A DNA stretch of 64,000 nucleotides from Rhodospirillum centenum SW (GTDB lineage: Bacteria > Pseudomonadota > Alphaproteobacteria > Azospirillales > Azospirillaceae). The stretch is taken from contig NC_011420.2 in assembly GCF_000016185.1 (NCBI RefSeq), forward strand, positions 2,004,501 to 2,068,500, read 5' to 3'. The translations under genes and the position numbers were made by a program. Below are positions 45,608-52,370 of the stretch, one piece after another (positions within the stretch are counted from its first letter, which is position 1; every line of letters begins with the position of its first letter). The notes under the pieces were generated by a model. It was not told the origin of the DNA, searched no databases, and was given only the letters and a program-made list of their open reading frames with translations.

Positions 45608-45934
45608 TCACGGCTTCAGCGACCGCAGCAGCGCGCGCAGGCTGTCCGTCGCCGCCGCCGTCTGGTTGCCGGAGAAGACCTCGTTGGTGCCCCTTACGCC
45701 CGCGGCAAGATCGCTGCCGAAGATCATGCCGATGGCATCCACCGTGACGCCGAGGCCGATGGTGGAACCGTTCTTCTGGTAGGCGACCGCGTTCTGCATG
45801 CCCAGCCCCAGCGACTGGGACAGGGTCAGGTAGTTGGTCGCCAGTGCGTGCGCAGGCGCTATGCCGGTATTGACGACGTTGGCCTGCGCGACCGCGTCGG
45901 TGATCTGTCCATTCATTGCCGTGGTGTCGGCCAT
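45608..45934 (-). CDS. RebB-family R-body protein (divergent copy)
   Basis: 108 residues with the family layout: NGQITDAVAQANVV at the start, PAHALATNYLTLSQSLGLGMQNAVAYQK in the centre and GVRGTNEVFSGN near the end. It lacks the TAVTTQG block, having GLGVTVDAIGM instead. RebB-family proteins polymerise into R-bodies, coiled protein ribbons that unroll on a pH or chemical trigger and puncture membranes. It is the second-last Reb gene, 25 bp from the polyproline gene. Confidence 0.88.
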   Translation of the reverse strand: MADTTAMNGQITDAVAQANVVNTGIAPAHALATNYLTLSQSLGLGMQNAVAYQKNGSTIGLGVTVDAIGMIFGSDLAAGVRGTNEVFSGNQTAAATDSLRALLRSLKP

Positions 45935-45974
45935 CGCCAGTCTCCTTCAGATGGATGGCGGAACGAGCCGCCGG

Positions 45975-46301
45975 TCAGCCCTTCTTCATGGCGGCGACGG
46001 CCGTCAGCGCGGCGATGAGCTCGGCCAGGCCGTTACCGCTGAAGACCTCGGTGGTGCCGCGGGCACCCGCCGCGACCGGCGTGCTGTAGAGCAGGCTGGT
46101 GCCCTGGGTGGTGACGGCGGTGTCGATCATCGCCATGGAGCGCTGGCGCGCGACGGCGTTCTGCATCGACAGTCCGATGGACTGGGCCATCACCTGATAA
46201 AGGGTCGCCATGGCCTGCGCCGGAGCGGCGGCCAGAATGGTGACGTTCGCCTGGCTTACGGCATCGGTGATCTGTCCGTTGACGAGGGTTGGGTATGCCA
46301 T
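45975..46301 (-). CDS. RebB-family R-body protein
   Basis: 108 residues, near-canonical: LVNGQITDAVSQANV, APAQAMATLYQVMAQSIGL, SMQNAVARQRSM, TAVTTQGTSLLYSTPVAAGARGT (successive blocks) and EVFSGN. It is closest to the copy at 46454. The C-terminus ends in MKKG. Spacing to the next gene is 40 bp, and a strong hairpin lies upstream of it (46334-46372). Confidence 0.92.
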   Translation of the reverse strand: MAYPTLVNGQITDAVSQANVTILAAAPAQAMATLYQVMAQSIGLSMQNAVARQRSMAMIDTAVTTQGTSLLYSTPVAAGARGTTEVFSGNGLAELIAALTAVAAMKKG

Positions 46302-46333
46302 TATCGTTCACGCCCTGTGTGATGGTTGGCTTC

Positions 46334-46372
46334 AGGCCGGCCGACGGCAGTGCAAGTGCCGACGGCCGGCCT
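46334..46372 (-). terminator. Strong hairpin within the Reb series (attenuator-like)
   Basis: AGGCCGGCCG / CGGCCGGCCT, 10-bp perfect stem enclosing a GGCA/TGCC inner stem, in the 152-bp gap between two RebB genes. A T-run flanks it only on the plus strand, so on the reb strand it may be a partial terminator or an mRNA-stabilising element. Confidence 0.55.
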
Positions 46373-46453
46373 TTTCGTGTCCGGACCCGGTCAGCGGATG
46401 CCGACCCGGTCCGCGATCAGCCCAGGGACGGGCGCCCGGCGGGCGCCGACCGA

Positions 46454-46777
46454 TCAGCCGAACGCCTGGACGGTGGACTTGAGCTGCGCGATCAGCTCGG
46501 CCAGGGAGTTGCCCGAGAAGATCTCGTTCGTGCCGCGGGCGCCGGCGGCGACCGGCAGGCTGTAGAGCAGGTTCACGCCCTGGGTCGTCACGGCCGTGTC
46601 GATCGTCGACATGTTCTGCTGATTGGCGACCGCGTTCTGCATGGACAGACCGACGGTCTGGGCCATGACCTGGTAGACGGACGCGATGGCCTGGGCCGGG
46701 GCGTCGCCGAGGACCTTCACGTTGGCCTGGGTGACGGCGTCGGTGATCTGGCCGTTGACGAGGGTGGGATCAGCCAT
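46454..46777 (-). CDS. RebB-family R-body protein (most canonical copy)
   Basis: 107 residues: PTLVNGQITDAVTQANVKVLG, DAPAQAIASVYQVMAQTVGL, SMQNAVANQQNM, TAVTTQGVNLLYSLPVAAGA, RGTNEIFSGNSLAELIAQLKS as successive blocks. It defines the consensus for this locus. All-alpha, small and Ala/Gln-rich with alternating hydrophobic faces, as expected for a polymer subunit. It has no signal peptide, so the ribbon assembles in the cytoplasm. Confidence 0.93.
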   Translation of the reverse strand: MADPTLVNGQITDAVTQANVKVLGDAPAQAIASVYQVMAQTVGLSMQNAVANQQNMSTIDTAVTTQGVNLLYSLPVAAGARGTNEIFSGNSLAELIAQLKSTVQAFG

Positions 46778-46857
46778 GGTTCAGCTCCTGTGTGTGCATG
46801 GTTGGATGAAGGCTCTCTGAGAGCGGGAGCGAGAGCCCTTACGCGTGACTGCGTGGA

Positions 46858-46897
46858 ATGACGGTTCCGTCGAGAGGGTCCTTTCGAGAGCCGTCAT
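46858..46897 (-). promoter_or_regulatory. Hairpin in the gap between two RebB genes
   Basis: ATGACGG / CCGTCAT outer stem with an inner TCGA-flanked dyad in the 161-bp spacer. No T-run. Confidence 0.4.
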
Positions 46898-46938
46898 CCG
46901 ACACTACCGGCCGACCGGAGGTCTGCCGGGTTCCGGGA

Positions 46939-47292
46939 TCACGGACCGCGACCGGGGATCGGGGCCGGGACCTTGGTCGCCTGGAGCACGGACTTGAGCT
47001 GGGCGAGCATCTCGGCCGTCGCATTGCCCGAGAAGATCGCGTTCGTGCCGCGGGCACCGGCCGCCACCGGCATGCTGTAGAGCAGGTTCACGGCCTGGGT
47101 CGTGACCGCGGTCGTGATCGTGCTCTTGTTCTGCTGGTTGCTGGTGGCGTTCTGCATCGACAGGCCGGTGGACTGGGCGGCGGCCTGGTACACGCTGGAG
47201 AGGGCCTGGGCGGGCGCGTCGCCCAGGACCTTGACGTTGGCCTGGGTCACCGCATCGGTGATCTGGCCGTTCACGAGGGTGGTGTTTGCCAT
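46939..47292 (-). CDS. RebB-family R-body protein
   Basis: 117 residues, highly similar to the copy at 46454 (NTTLVNGQITDAVTQANVKVLG and DAPAQALSSVYQAAAQSTGL) with a ten-residue Pro-rich C-terminal extension (VPAPIPGRGP). The start is ATG 47290-47292; an in-frame TTG two codons earlier is less likely. The close similarity of the first 45 residues to its neighbour suggests recent duplication or gene conversion. Confidence 0.92.
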   Translation of the reverse strand: MANTTLVNGQITDAVTQANVKVLGDAPAQALSSVYQAAAQSTGLSMQNATSNQQNKSTITTAVTTQAVNLLYSMPVAAGARGTNAIFSGNATAEMLAQLKSVLQATKVPAPIPGRGP

Positions 47293-47324
47293 TCTCAACT
47301 CCCTGGAGGTTCAACGCGACCGAC

Positions 47325-47672
47325 TTACCGCCCCGGAACCTGATCGGTGCGGGTGAGCGACTGGACCATCGAGCGGAGATCGCGGATCGCCGAGACGAGC
47401 TCCTGCTGCACCAGCATCGCGTTGACGGCCCGGGTGTCCGCGGCGGTCGGGATGCTGGCGATCAGGGCCACGCATTGGGAGGTGAGAGCCGTGCCGATCG
47501 CATTCATGTGCTGCTGATTGGCGACAGCATTCTGCATGGAGAGCGCGAGAGACTGCGCCATCGCCTGGTAGAGTGCCCCCGTGGCGTGCGCAGGTGCCGC
47601 CCCGAGGACCTGCACCTGTGCCTGGGTGACCGCATCCGTGACCAGGCCGTTAGCGAGCGTCGTTTCCGCCAT
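47325..47672 (-). CDS. RebB-family R-body protein (variant with Cys)
   Basis: 115 residues: TTLANGLVTDAVTQAQVQVLG, AAPAHATGALYQAMAQSLAL, SMQNAVANQQHM, then TALTSQCVALIASIPTAADTRAVNAM where others read TAVTTQG...LLYSLPVAAGARGTNE. The loss of the GARGTNEIFSGN block and the presence of a Cys distinguish it. ATG 47670-47672 was chosen with GGAAG upstream. It is 32 bp from the next RebB gene. Confidence 0.87.
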   Translation of the reverse strand: MAETTLANGLVTDAVTQAQVQVLGAAPAHATGALYQAMAQSLALSMQNAVANQQHMNAIGTALTSQCVALIASIPTAADTRAVNAMLVQQELVSAIRDLRSMVQSLTRTDQVPGR

Positions 47673-47851
47673 GCTTCTTCCGTTCCCTTTGCGTGTCCGC
47701 GGCCGATCGGGGATCGGGTCGCTACGCATCCGGGAAGACGCGGGCAGGCGGGCTTTGTGAAACGCGGACGTGCGGAAACGGCGCCGACGGGCGGACCGCG
47801 GGCGTCGCAGGACAGGGCGGGGAGGATCGGATCCGGGCCGAACACGGAAAT

Positions 47852-47877
47852 CCGGCCGGGGCAGTCCCCCCGGCCGG
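47852..47877 (-). terminator. Strong hairpin after the hendecad-repeat Reb gene
   Basis: CCGGCCGGGG / CCCCGGCCGG, 10-bp perfect stem with a 6-base loop, 19 bp beyond the stop codon of the 47896 gene, followed by ATTTCC. It may divide the series into two transcription units or set subunit ratios; the 223-bp gap downstream could hold an internal promoter. Confidence 0.6.
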
Positions 47878-47895
47878 TTCCCCGTCCCCCTCGGG

Positions 47896-48465
47896 CTACT
47901 TGCCCAGGGTCGCCAGGAAGGCCTTCAGCGCAGCTGCGATGGCGATGGCGATCGTCTCGATCGACTGCCCGGCGTTGGACGCGCTGAGCGAGGCCGTCTC
48001 GACCGTTCCGACCAGGGCGCTGCCGTTGCCGAGCGCGGTCGAGACCTGGCTCGTGGCATTGCCCTGGGCGGTCGCCACCTGGCTGGCCGCCGTGCCCTGG
48101 GCGGCGGCGACCTGACTGGCGCCGTTGCCCTGGGCCGCGGTCACCTGGCTGACGCTCTCACCGACGGCCGAGGAGACCGAGGCGAGCGCCTCGCTGTTGG
48201 CGGTGGCGACGGAGTTGATGCCGTTGCCGAGCGCCGTGGTGAGGCTGGTGACCGCGTTGGTGTTCGCCAGCATCTGGCTGTTGTAGGCCTCCGTCGTCAC
48301 CAGCGCCGCCTTCTGCGCCAGATTGTTGTTGTAGGCGGCGTTGAGCATGGCGATGCCGGAGGAGGTCGCGGCGAACTGGTAGACCAGTCCGGACGCGAAG
48401 GCAGGAACGTCGGCCAGGTTCTTCAGGTTCGCCTGGGCGACTGACGTCGTTATGTCGTCAGGCAT
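47896..48465 (-). CDS. Reb-like protein with 11-residue repeat tail
   Basis: A 189-residue protein. Residues 1-65 resemble the Reb N-terminus (DDITTSVAQANLKNLADVPA, FASGLVYQFAATSSGIAMLNAAYNNN). Residues 70-150 are a run of 11-residue repeats; the clearest four are QVTAAQGNGAS, QVAAAQGTAAS, QVATAQGNATS and QVSTALGNGSA (107-150). Hendecad repeats form right-handed coiled coils or long amphipathic helices. The C-terminus is hydrophobic (IAIAIAAALKAFLATLGK). A long-helix spacer or membrane-active element of the R-body is a reasonable guess. GAGGGAGGA precedes the ATG. Confidence 0.75.
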   Translation of the reverse strand: MPDDITTSVAQANLKNLADVPAFASGLVYQFAATSSGIAMLNAAYNNNLAQKAALVTTEAYNSQMLANTNAVTSLTTALGNGINSVATANSEALASVSSAVGESVSQVTAAQGNGASQVAAAQGTAASQVATAQGNATSQVSTALGNGSALVGTVETASLSASNAGQSIETIAIAIAAALKAFLATLGK

Positions 48466-48486
48466 GGTCGGTCCTCCCTCGCCGCA

Positions 48487-48885
48487 TCAACCCTGGAGAT
48501 CGAAGTCGAACTCGACCTTGCCGTTGATCGGCCTGGAGAAGCGGGCGAGGAAGGCATTCAGCATCTCGCCGGCGGACGGGCCGGAGCCGCCGCCCCCGCC
48601 GCGCGGGCCGGGCTTGCCCTCCATGATCATGGTCACGGCCCGGTCCACGGTGGGGGAACCCATGATGTGGTCGATCGCGCGCGCCGTGACCGCGGTCTGC
48701 GCCGTCCAGTTCTGCTGCTGCTGGTTCACCGAGTTCAGCAGCGCCTGGGACAGGCCCATGCTGTTGGTCAGCAGAAGCGTCCCCATGGCATAGGCCTGGG
48801 CGTCCCCCATCCCGAAGGATGCCGAAGGGAAGGTGCTGTTGGTGATGTAGATCGGGCTTGTCTCGAACGGGCCGGTGTTGTCCAT
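48487..48885 (-). CDS. Divergent Reb-like protein, first gene of the series
   Basis: A 132-residue protein. The central block DAQAYAMGTLLLTNSMGLSQ, ALLNSVNQQQQNWTAQTAVTARAI aligns with APAQA...MAQ..GLSMQNAVANQQ...TAVTTQG of RebB proteins. The N-terminus (PIYITNSTFPSASFGMGDAQ) and a Gly-rich linker at 93-102 followed by an amphipathic C-terminus are specific to it. Start ATG 48883-48885 has AGGGA 6 bases upstream. It is promoter-proximal beside the AT-rich region. Confidence 0.7.
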   Translation of the reverse strand: MDNTGPFETSPIYITNSTFPSASFGMGDAQAYAMGTLLLTNSMGLSQALLNSVNQQQQNWTAQTAVTARAIDHIMGSPTVDRAVTMIMEGKPGPRGGGGGSGPSAGEMLNAFLARFSRPINGKVEFDFDLQG

Positions 48886-49445
48886 GGCTGTTCCCTAACC
48901 TTGAGTTATTTTGGGTACATATTTGCTACCATGGTATTTTTGTCTTAACAATATGAAGTAATCGGTGAAGAAATTTCTCATTATTTGCTTTCACAACCTG
49001 CGTTTTGACAAACCTGCTCGCATTCTGACACTCACTCTTTCGATGGCTCTCACCTTCCCGTCACTTGGCGTTACCCCGTATGGATATTTCCGTTCAGCCA
49101 ATCGTCCGGCATCCGTTGAAATGTCCGCAGTATGGCAGACGATCCCAGGGGAATTGCCGCCGATAGCGAAAAATCCAGGCGCCACTTTCTACCCAAGCGG
49201 ATTTTTTTTCTCCTGTTCCGTATCCGCACAATAGTGATTCAGAGCACCCCGATCACCGCCGCAAGACGCACAGGGATTTCGGACGCACTAGAACCTTCCT
49301 TGATCTCTGACGAGTCGTGAAAAACCACACTCTCCTCGCGCTTCACGACTCTCGTTCAAAAACGTCGTCCGGTATGGCAGGTAGCTCTCGCTGCCGTTCG
49401 CCTGAAAAGAGATTACGTATGATATTGTCTTGACGGGAGGTGCTC
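48886..49445. other. AT-rich divergent regulatory region of the R-body locus
   Basis: About 560 bp with visibly lower GC than the rest of the window separate the Reb series (minus) from the sigma factor (plus). It holds a TACCATGGTA palindrome (48927-48936), a TATGATATT -10-like sequence near 49418, a long inverted repeat (49312-49351) and short open frames of uncertain reality. One minus-strand frame (48991-49185) has a C-terminal PYG...DG...GLSKRR segment like serine recombinases and could be a gene remnant. Confidence 0.6.
49312..49351. repeat. Inverted repeat with 10-bp arms
   Basis: GAGTCGTGAA and TTCACGACTC are perfect 10-bp arms 20 bases apart, about 95 bp upstream of the sigma factor start. 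It could be an operator, a hairpin or a recombination site. Confidence 0.55.
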
Positions 49446-50393
49446 GTGACTCATCACGCAGCGCGCGGGGGACGACCGCCTCTGGTTTCGACCCTGGATG
49501 TGCAATACGGCCGCAACTGTTCCGTCAGAGAGGAACCTCTCCGCCCAGGGCTTTACCGGAATGTCACTTTTCCCCAGATCAGCAGAATCAGGCCTACGCC
49601 CTGCCAGAACCATTTTTTGAATATCTGGCAGCATAATCGCGCATATCTGCGGGCGCTCGCCTATCGCTGGCTGGCCGGAAACGCGGCCGATGTCGAAGAC
49701 GCGATGTCCGATGTTTTCTGCAAGGCCAGCAGGGCCTTCGACCAGGCGCAGGTCGGGATCGCCAACGAGCGGGCGTGGCTGTCCCGGCTGCTGCACAACA
49801 CCTGCATGGACGCACATCGGCGGCGGCGGGCGACGGAACAGGTGATCGCCCCCGCCTTCGAGGACAGCGACGAGACCGACGCCGCGGCCGAACTGGGCGA
49901 GACGGCGTCGCCGGAAGACGAGCTGCTGAACCTGGAGCTGCGCCGCGTGCTGCAAGGCGCGCTGGCCGACCTGCCGGAATCGCTGCGCGGTCCGGCCGTG
50001 ATGCGGCTGGTGGAGGACGAGCCGTATGAGAGGATCGCGGCCGCCTACAACATCAGTCTTGCGAACGCCCGCAAACGCATCCAACTGGCCCGGGCCGCGC
50101 TGCGCTCGCAGCTCACCGGCTATCTGACCGCCGGGGAAGCCCCCCGTGCCGCAGCGGACGCCGCCGCCCCCCAGCCGCCCGGCACCGCCGCGGCTCCCGT
50201 GGCTCCCGTGGGGCCGGCGGTAACGCCGACACCCTCGGCCGGCGCCGCCCTGGCGGCGGCACGGGCCGCCATGGCCGCTGCCGCATCGGCCCCGCCTCCC
50301 CCGCCGCCCGCCCGTCCGGCGGCGCCGGCCCCGGACGGGGCCGCGGCACCGCGGCGGCGCGGCGTGCTGACGATCCGCTTCACCATCGCCTGA
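49446..50393 (+). CDS. ECF-type sigma factor with Pro/Ala-rich C-terminal tail
   Basis: About 315 residues. Sigma region 2 spans roughly 59-128 (HNRAYLRALAYRWLAGNAADVEDAMSDVF read as 2.1-2.2, then WLSRLLHNTCMDAHRRRR), and region 4 roughly 165-223 (EPYERIAAAYNISLANARKRIQLARAAL). Residues 229-315 are Ala/Pro-rich with a PPPPPP run, unusual for ECF factors. No anti-sigma gene is adjacent. GTG 49446 has GGGAGG 5 bases upstream; the poorly conserved first 55 residues leave room for a later start. It likely drives the divergently transcribed Reb genes. Confidence 0.85.
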   Translation: MTHHAARGGRPPLVSTLDVQYGRNCSVREEPLRPGLYRNVTFPQISRIRPTPCQNHFLNIWQHNRAYLRALAYRWLAGNAADVEDAMSDVFCKASRAFDQAQVGIANERAWLSRLLHNTCMDAHRRRRATEQVIAPAFEDSDETDAAAELGETASPEDELLNLELRRVLQGALADLPESLRGPAVMRLVEDEPYERIAAAYNISLANARKRIQLARAALRSQLTGYLTAGEAPRAAADAAAPQPPGTAAAPVAPVGPAVTPTPSAGAALAAARAAMAAAASAPPPPPPARPAAPAPDGAAAPRRRGVLTIRFTIA

Positions 50394-50447
50394 GTCACCA
50401 TCGCCCGAGGATGACCGCCGGCCCCGGGAGCGGGGCCGGCAGGAACA

Positions 50448-51356
50448 TCAGACCGCGACCTCGGCCCGGATGTGGGGATGCGGGTCGTAGCCTTCGATGG
50501 CGAAATCCTCGAAGCGGTAGCCGAACAGGCTCTCCGGCCGGCGCCGGATGACCAGCCGCGGCAGCGGCCGCGGCTCGCGGCCGAGCTGCTGGCGCGCCTG
50601 CTCGACATGGTTCAGGTAGAGATGGACGTCGGCTCCCGTCCAGACCAGCTCGCCCGGCTCCAGGTCGCACTGCTGCGCCAGCATGTGGATCAGCAGCGCC
50701 GCCTCGCAGAGATTCCAGGGCAGGCCCAGCAGGGTGTCGGCGCTGCGCTGGTAGAGGATGCCGGACAGCCGCCCGTCCGCCACGAAATACTGGTAGGTCA
50801 TGTGGCAGGGCGGCAGGGCCATGCGCTCCAGTTCGCCCACGTTCCAGCCGGTGAACAGCAGCCGGCGGCTGGTCGGGTTGCCGCGGATGCCGTCCACAAG
50901 CTGGGCGATCTGGTCCACCACCCGGCCGTCCGCCGTCTCCCAGGCCCGCCACTGCTTGCCGTAGACGGGACCCAGGTCGCCCCAGCGGGCGGCGAAGGCA
51001 TCGTCCTCCAGCACCCGGCGCTCGAACGTCTCCTGGTCGATCGACTCGCCCGTCTCCCGCCGGTAACGGGCCAGCGGCCAGTCGGTCCAGATGCGCACGC
51101 CGTTCTGCAGCAGGGGCCGCAGCCGGGTATCACCGGAGAGGAACCAGAGCAGTTCGTGGATCGCCGCCTTGTAGAAGATCCGTTTCGTCGTCAGCAGCGG
51201 GAATCCCCGGGACAGGTCGAAACGCATCTGCCGCCCGAACAGGGCCAGGGTGCCCACGCCGGTGCGGTCCTCCCGCCGAGCGCCTCGCTCCAGCAGGTCC
51301 CGCAGCAGGTCGAGATACTGGGTTTCCGGATGCGGCGGGACGGCGGATGGAACCAT
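50448..51356 (-). CDS. thyA: Thymidylate synthase
   Basis: A 302-residue enzyme; the catalytic Cys is C184 in [10 protein letters not shown]. It has the longer small-domain insert typical of non-E. coli Thy[20 protein letters not shown], and [16 protein letters not shown] are conserved blocks. It methylates dUMP using methylene-tetrahydrofolate and yields dihydrofolate for FolA. Confidence 0.97.
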   Translation of the reverse strand: MVPSAVPPHPETQYLDLLRDLLERGARREDRTGVGTLALFGRQMRFDLSRGFPLLTTKRIFYKAAIHELLWFLSGDTRLRPLLQNGVRIWTDWPLARYRRETGESIDQETFERRVLEDDAFAARWGDLGPVYGKQWRAWETADGRVVDQIAQLVDGIRGNPTSRRLLFTGWNVGELERMALPPCHMTYQYFVADGRLSGILYQRSADTLLGLPWNLCEAALLIHMLAQQCDLEPGELVWTGADVHLYLNHVEQARQQLGREPRPLPRLVIRRRPESLFGYRFEDFAIEGYDPHPHIRAEVAV

Positions 51357-51494
51357 GATGGGTCGGACCTCCAGGGAGCGCGCTGGCCTGATGAGGGCCG
51401 GACTATGCCATAGAACTCCCTGTTGGCAGCCCCGCTTCAGGGCCTGCGGCGCCCCTGCATGCGCAAGGCCCTTTCGTCCCCGGCGCCGAGTGCC

Positions 51495-51500
51495 TATATT
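51495..51500 (+). promoter_or_regulatory. -10 hexamer of the tmRNA gene
   Basis: TATATT lies a few bases before the first tmRNA helix. No good -35 is seen at 17 bp (TTTCGT at 51472). Confidence 0.4.
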
Positions 51501-51506
51501 GGGGTC

Positions 51507-51829
51507 GTCGGGTTCGCCCGACTATGGCGATAAACGCTATGCGGAATAAGCGTTGTGGACCCGGGGGCGGTACCCGGCGCCTCCACCAATCTCCCCGGAC
51601 GGCCTTGGCCGGCCGGGACGACGGGGGCGAAACAGGATCGACACGCGTGGTAAAGGCATGGTTTTCGCTCGGCATGGTTCCGCCGTTACCGGGCCATTTC
51701 ATAGGTGCCAACGACAACACGGCGCCTGCCCTTCGCATGGCTGCCTGATAGCCCCCTTAAGGGCTGTTAGCAGTTAGCTGAGGACGGGGTTCGGGGGGCA
51801 CCCGGCAACAGAAGCCCCCCACTGATTTC
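51507..51829 (+). ncRNA. ssrA: tmRNA, circularly permuted two-piece form
   Basis: The acceptor piece comes first: a TGGACCCGGGGGCGGTACCC T-arm region ends in CGCCTCCACCA at 51588. After an intervening loop the coding piece starts GGGGGCGAAACAGGATCGAC at 51623, whose first seven bases pair with CGCCTCC. The tag frame reads ANDNTAPALRMAA-stop (51705-51748 region), beginning after GGT. A GGGGGGC/GCCCCCC helix closes the 3' part near 51790-51825. tmRNA rescues stalled ribosomes and marks the nascent chain for ClpXP. Ends are approximate. Confidence 0.92.
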
Positions 51830-51831
51830 CA

Positions 51832-51853
51832 GGTCCCGCCCGCTGGCGGGACC
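51832..51853 (+). terminator. Hairpin after tmRNA
   Basis: GGTCCCGCC / GGCGGGACC, perfect 9-bp stem with CGCT loop, between tmRNA and sspB. No T-run. Confidence 0.55.
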
Positions 51854-51883
51854 ACAGAACTGGTGACGAGGTTCGCGCGCCGT

Positions 51884-52357
51884 ATGTCCAGGGAACCCTT
51901 GCGATACGACCGGATGGTCGAGAACGCCCTGCGCGGCGTGGTGCGCGAAGCCCTGACCGAGGTTCAGGAAGACGGCCTGCCCGGGGAGCACCATTTCTAC
52001 GTCACCTTCCGCACCGACGGGGCCGGCGTGAAGATCCCGGACTATCTGCGGGAGCAGTATCCGGGCGAGATGACGATCGTCCTGCAATACCAGTTCTACG
52101 GGCTGGAGGTGACCCCGCAGGGCTTCTCCGCCACCCTGAGCTTCGGCGGCGTGCATGAGCGGCTGGTCATCCCCTTCGCCGCCATCACCGGCTTCGCCGA
52201 CCCCTCCGTCAATTTCGGCCTGAAATTCCAGGGCGCTGACGAGGAGGCGAGCGGGGAGGACGAGGCCGACGGGGAAGCGGCGGCCGAGGATGACACGCCG
52301 GCGGAGGAGTCCCGCACCGGGACCGTCGTCGCGCTGGACGCCTTCCGCAAGAAGTGA
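51884..52357 (+). CDS. sspB: SspB-alpha, ClpXP adaptor for ssrA-tagged proteins
   Basis: 157 residues. The substrate-binding domain begins LRYDRMVENALRGVVREALTEV, contains PGEHHFYVTFRTDGAGVKIP, and an acidic linker leads to the C-terminal ClpX-binding module (VVALDAFRKK). SspB captures the ssrA tag and ClpX. Its gene directly follows ssrA. I use ATG 51884 (MSREPLRYDRM) as in homologues; a GTG 21 bases earlier lacks a Shine-Dalgarno sequence. Confidence 0.93.
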   Translation: MSREPLRYDRMVENALRGVVREALTEVQEDGLPGEHHFYVTFRTDGAGVKIPDYLREQYPGEMTIVLQYQFYGLEVTPQGFSATLSFGGVHERLVIPFAAITGFADPSVNFGLKFQGADEEASGEDEADGEAAAEDDTPAEESRTGTVVALDAFRKK

Positions 52358-52370
52358 GCGGTCCCCCGGC

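Noticed and set aside
48965-49234. 89-codon plus-strand frame in the AT-rich region (MKKFLIICFHNL)
   Set aside because: No Shine-Dalgarno sequence, no domain and a conflicting frame on the other strand; treated as non-coding.
43239-50393. Prophage or contractile tail (tailocin) as an explanation of the accessory region
   Set aside because: No capsid, tail, sheath, baseplate, holin or integrase genes; the small proteins match the Reb pattern instead.
51524-51748. Plus-strand frame ending in ANDNTAPALRMAA
   Set aside because: The frame runs through the tmRNA; only the tag part is translated.
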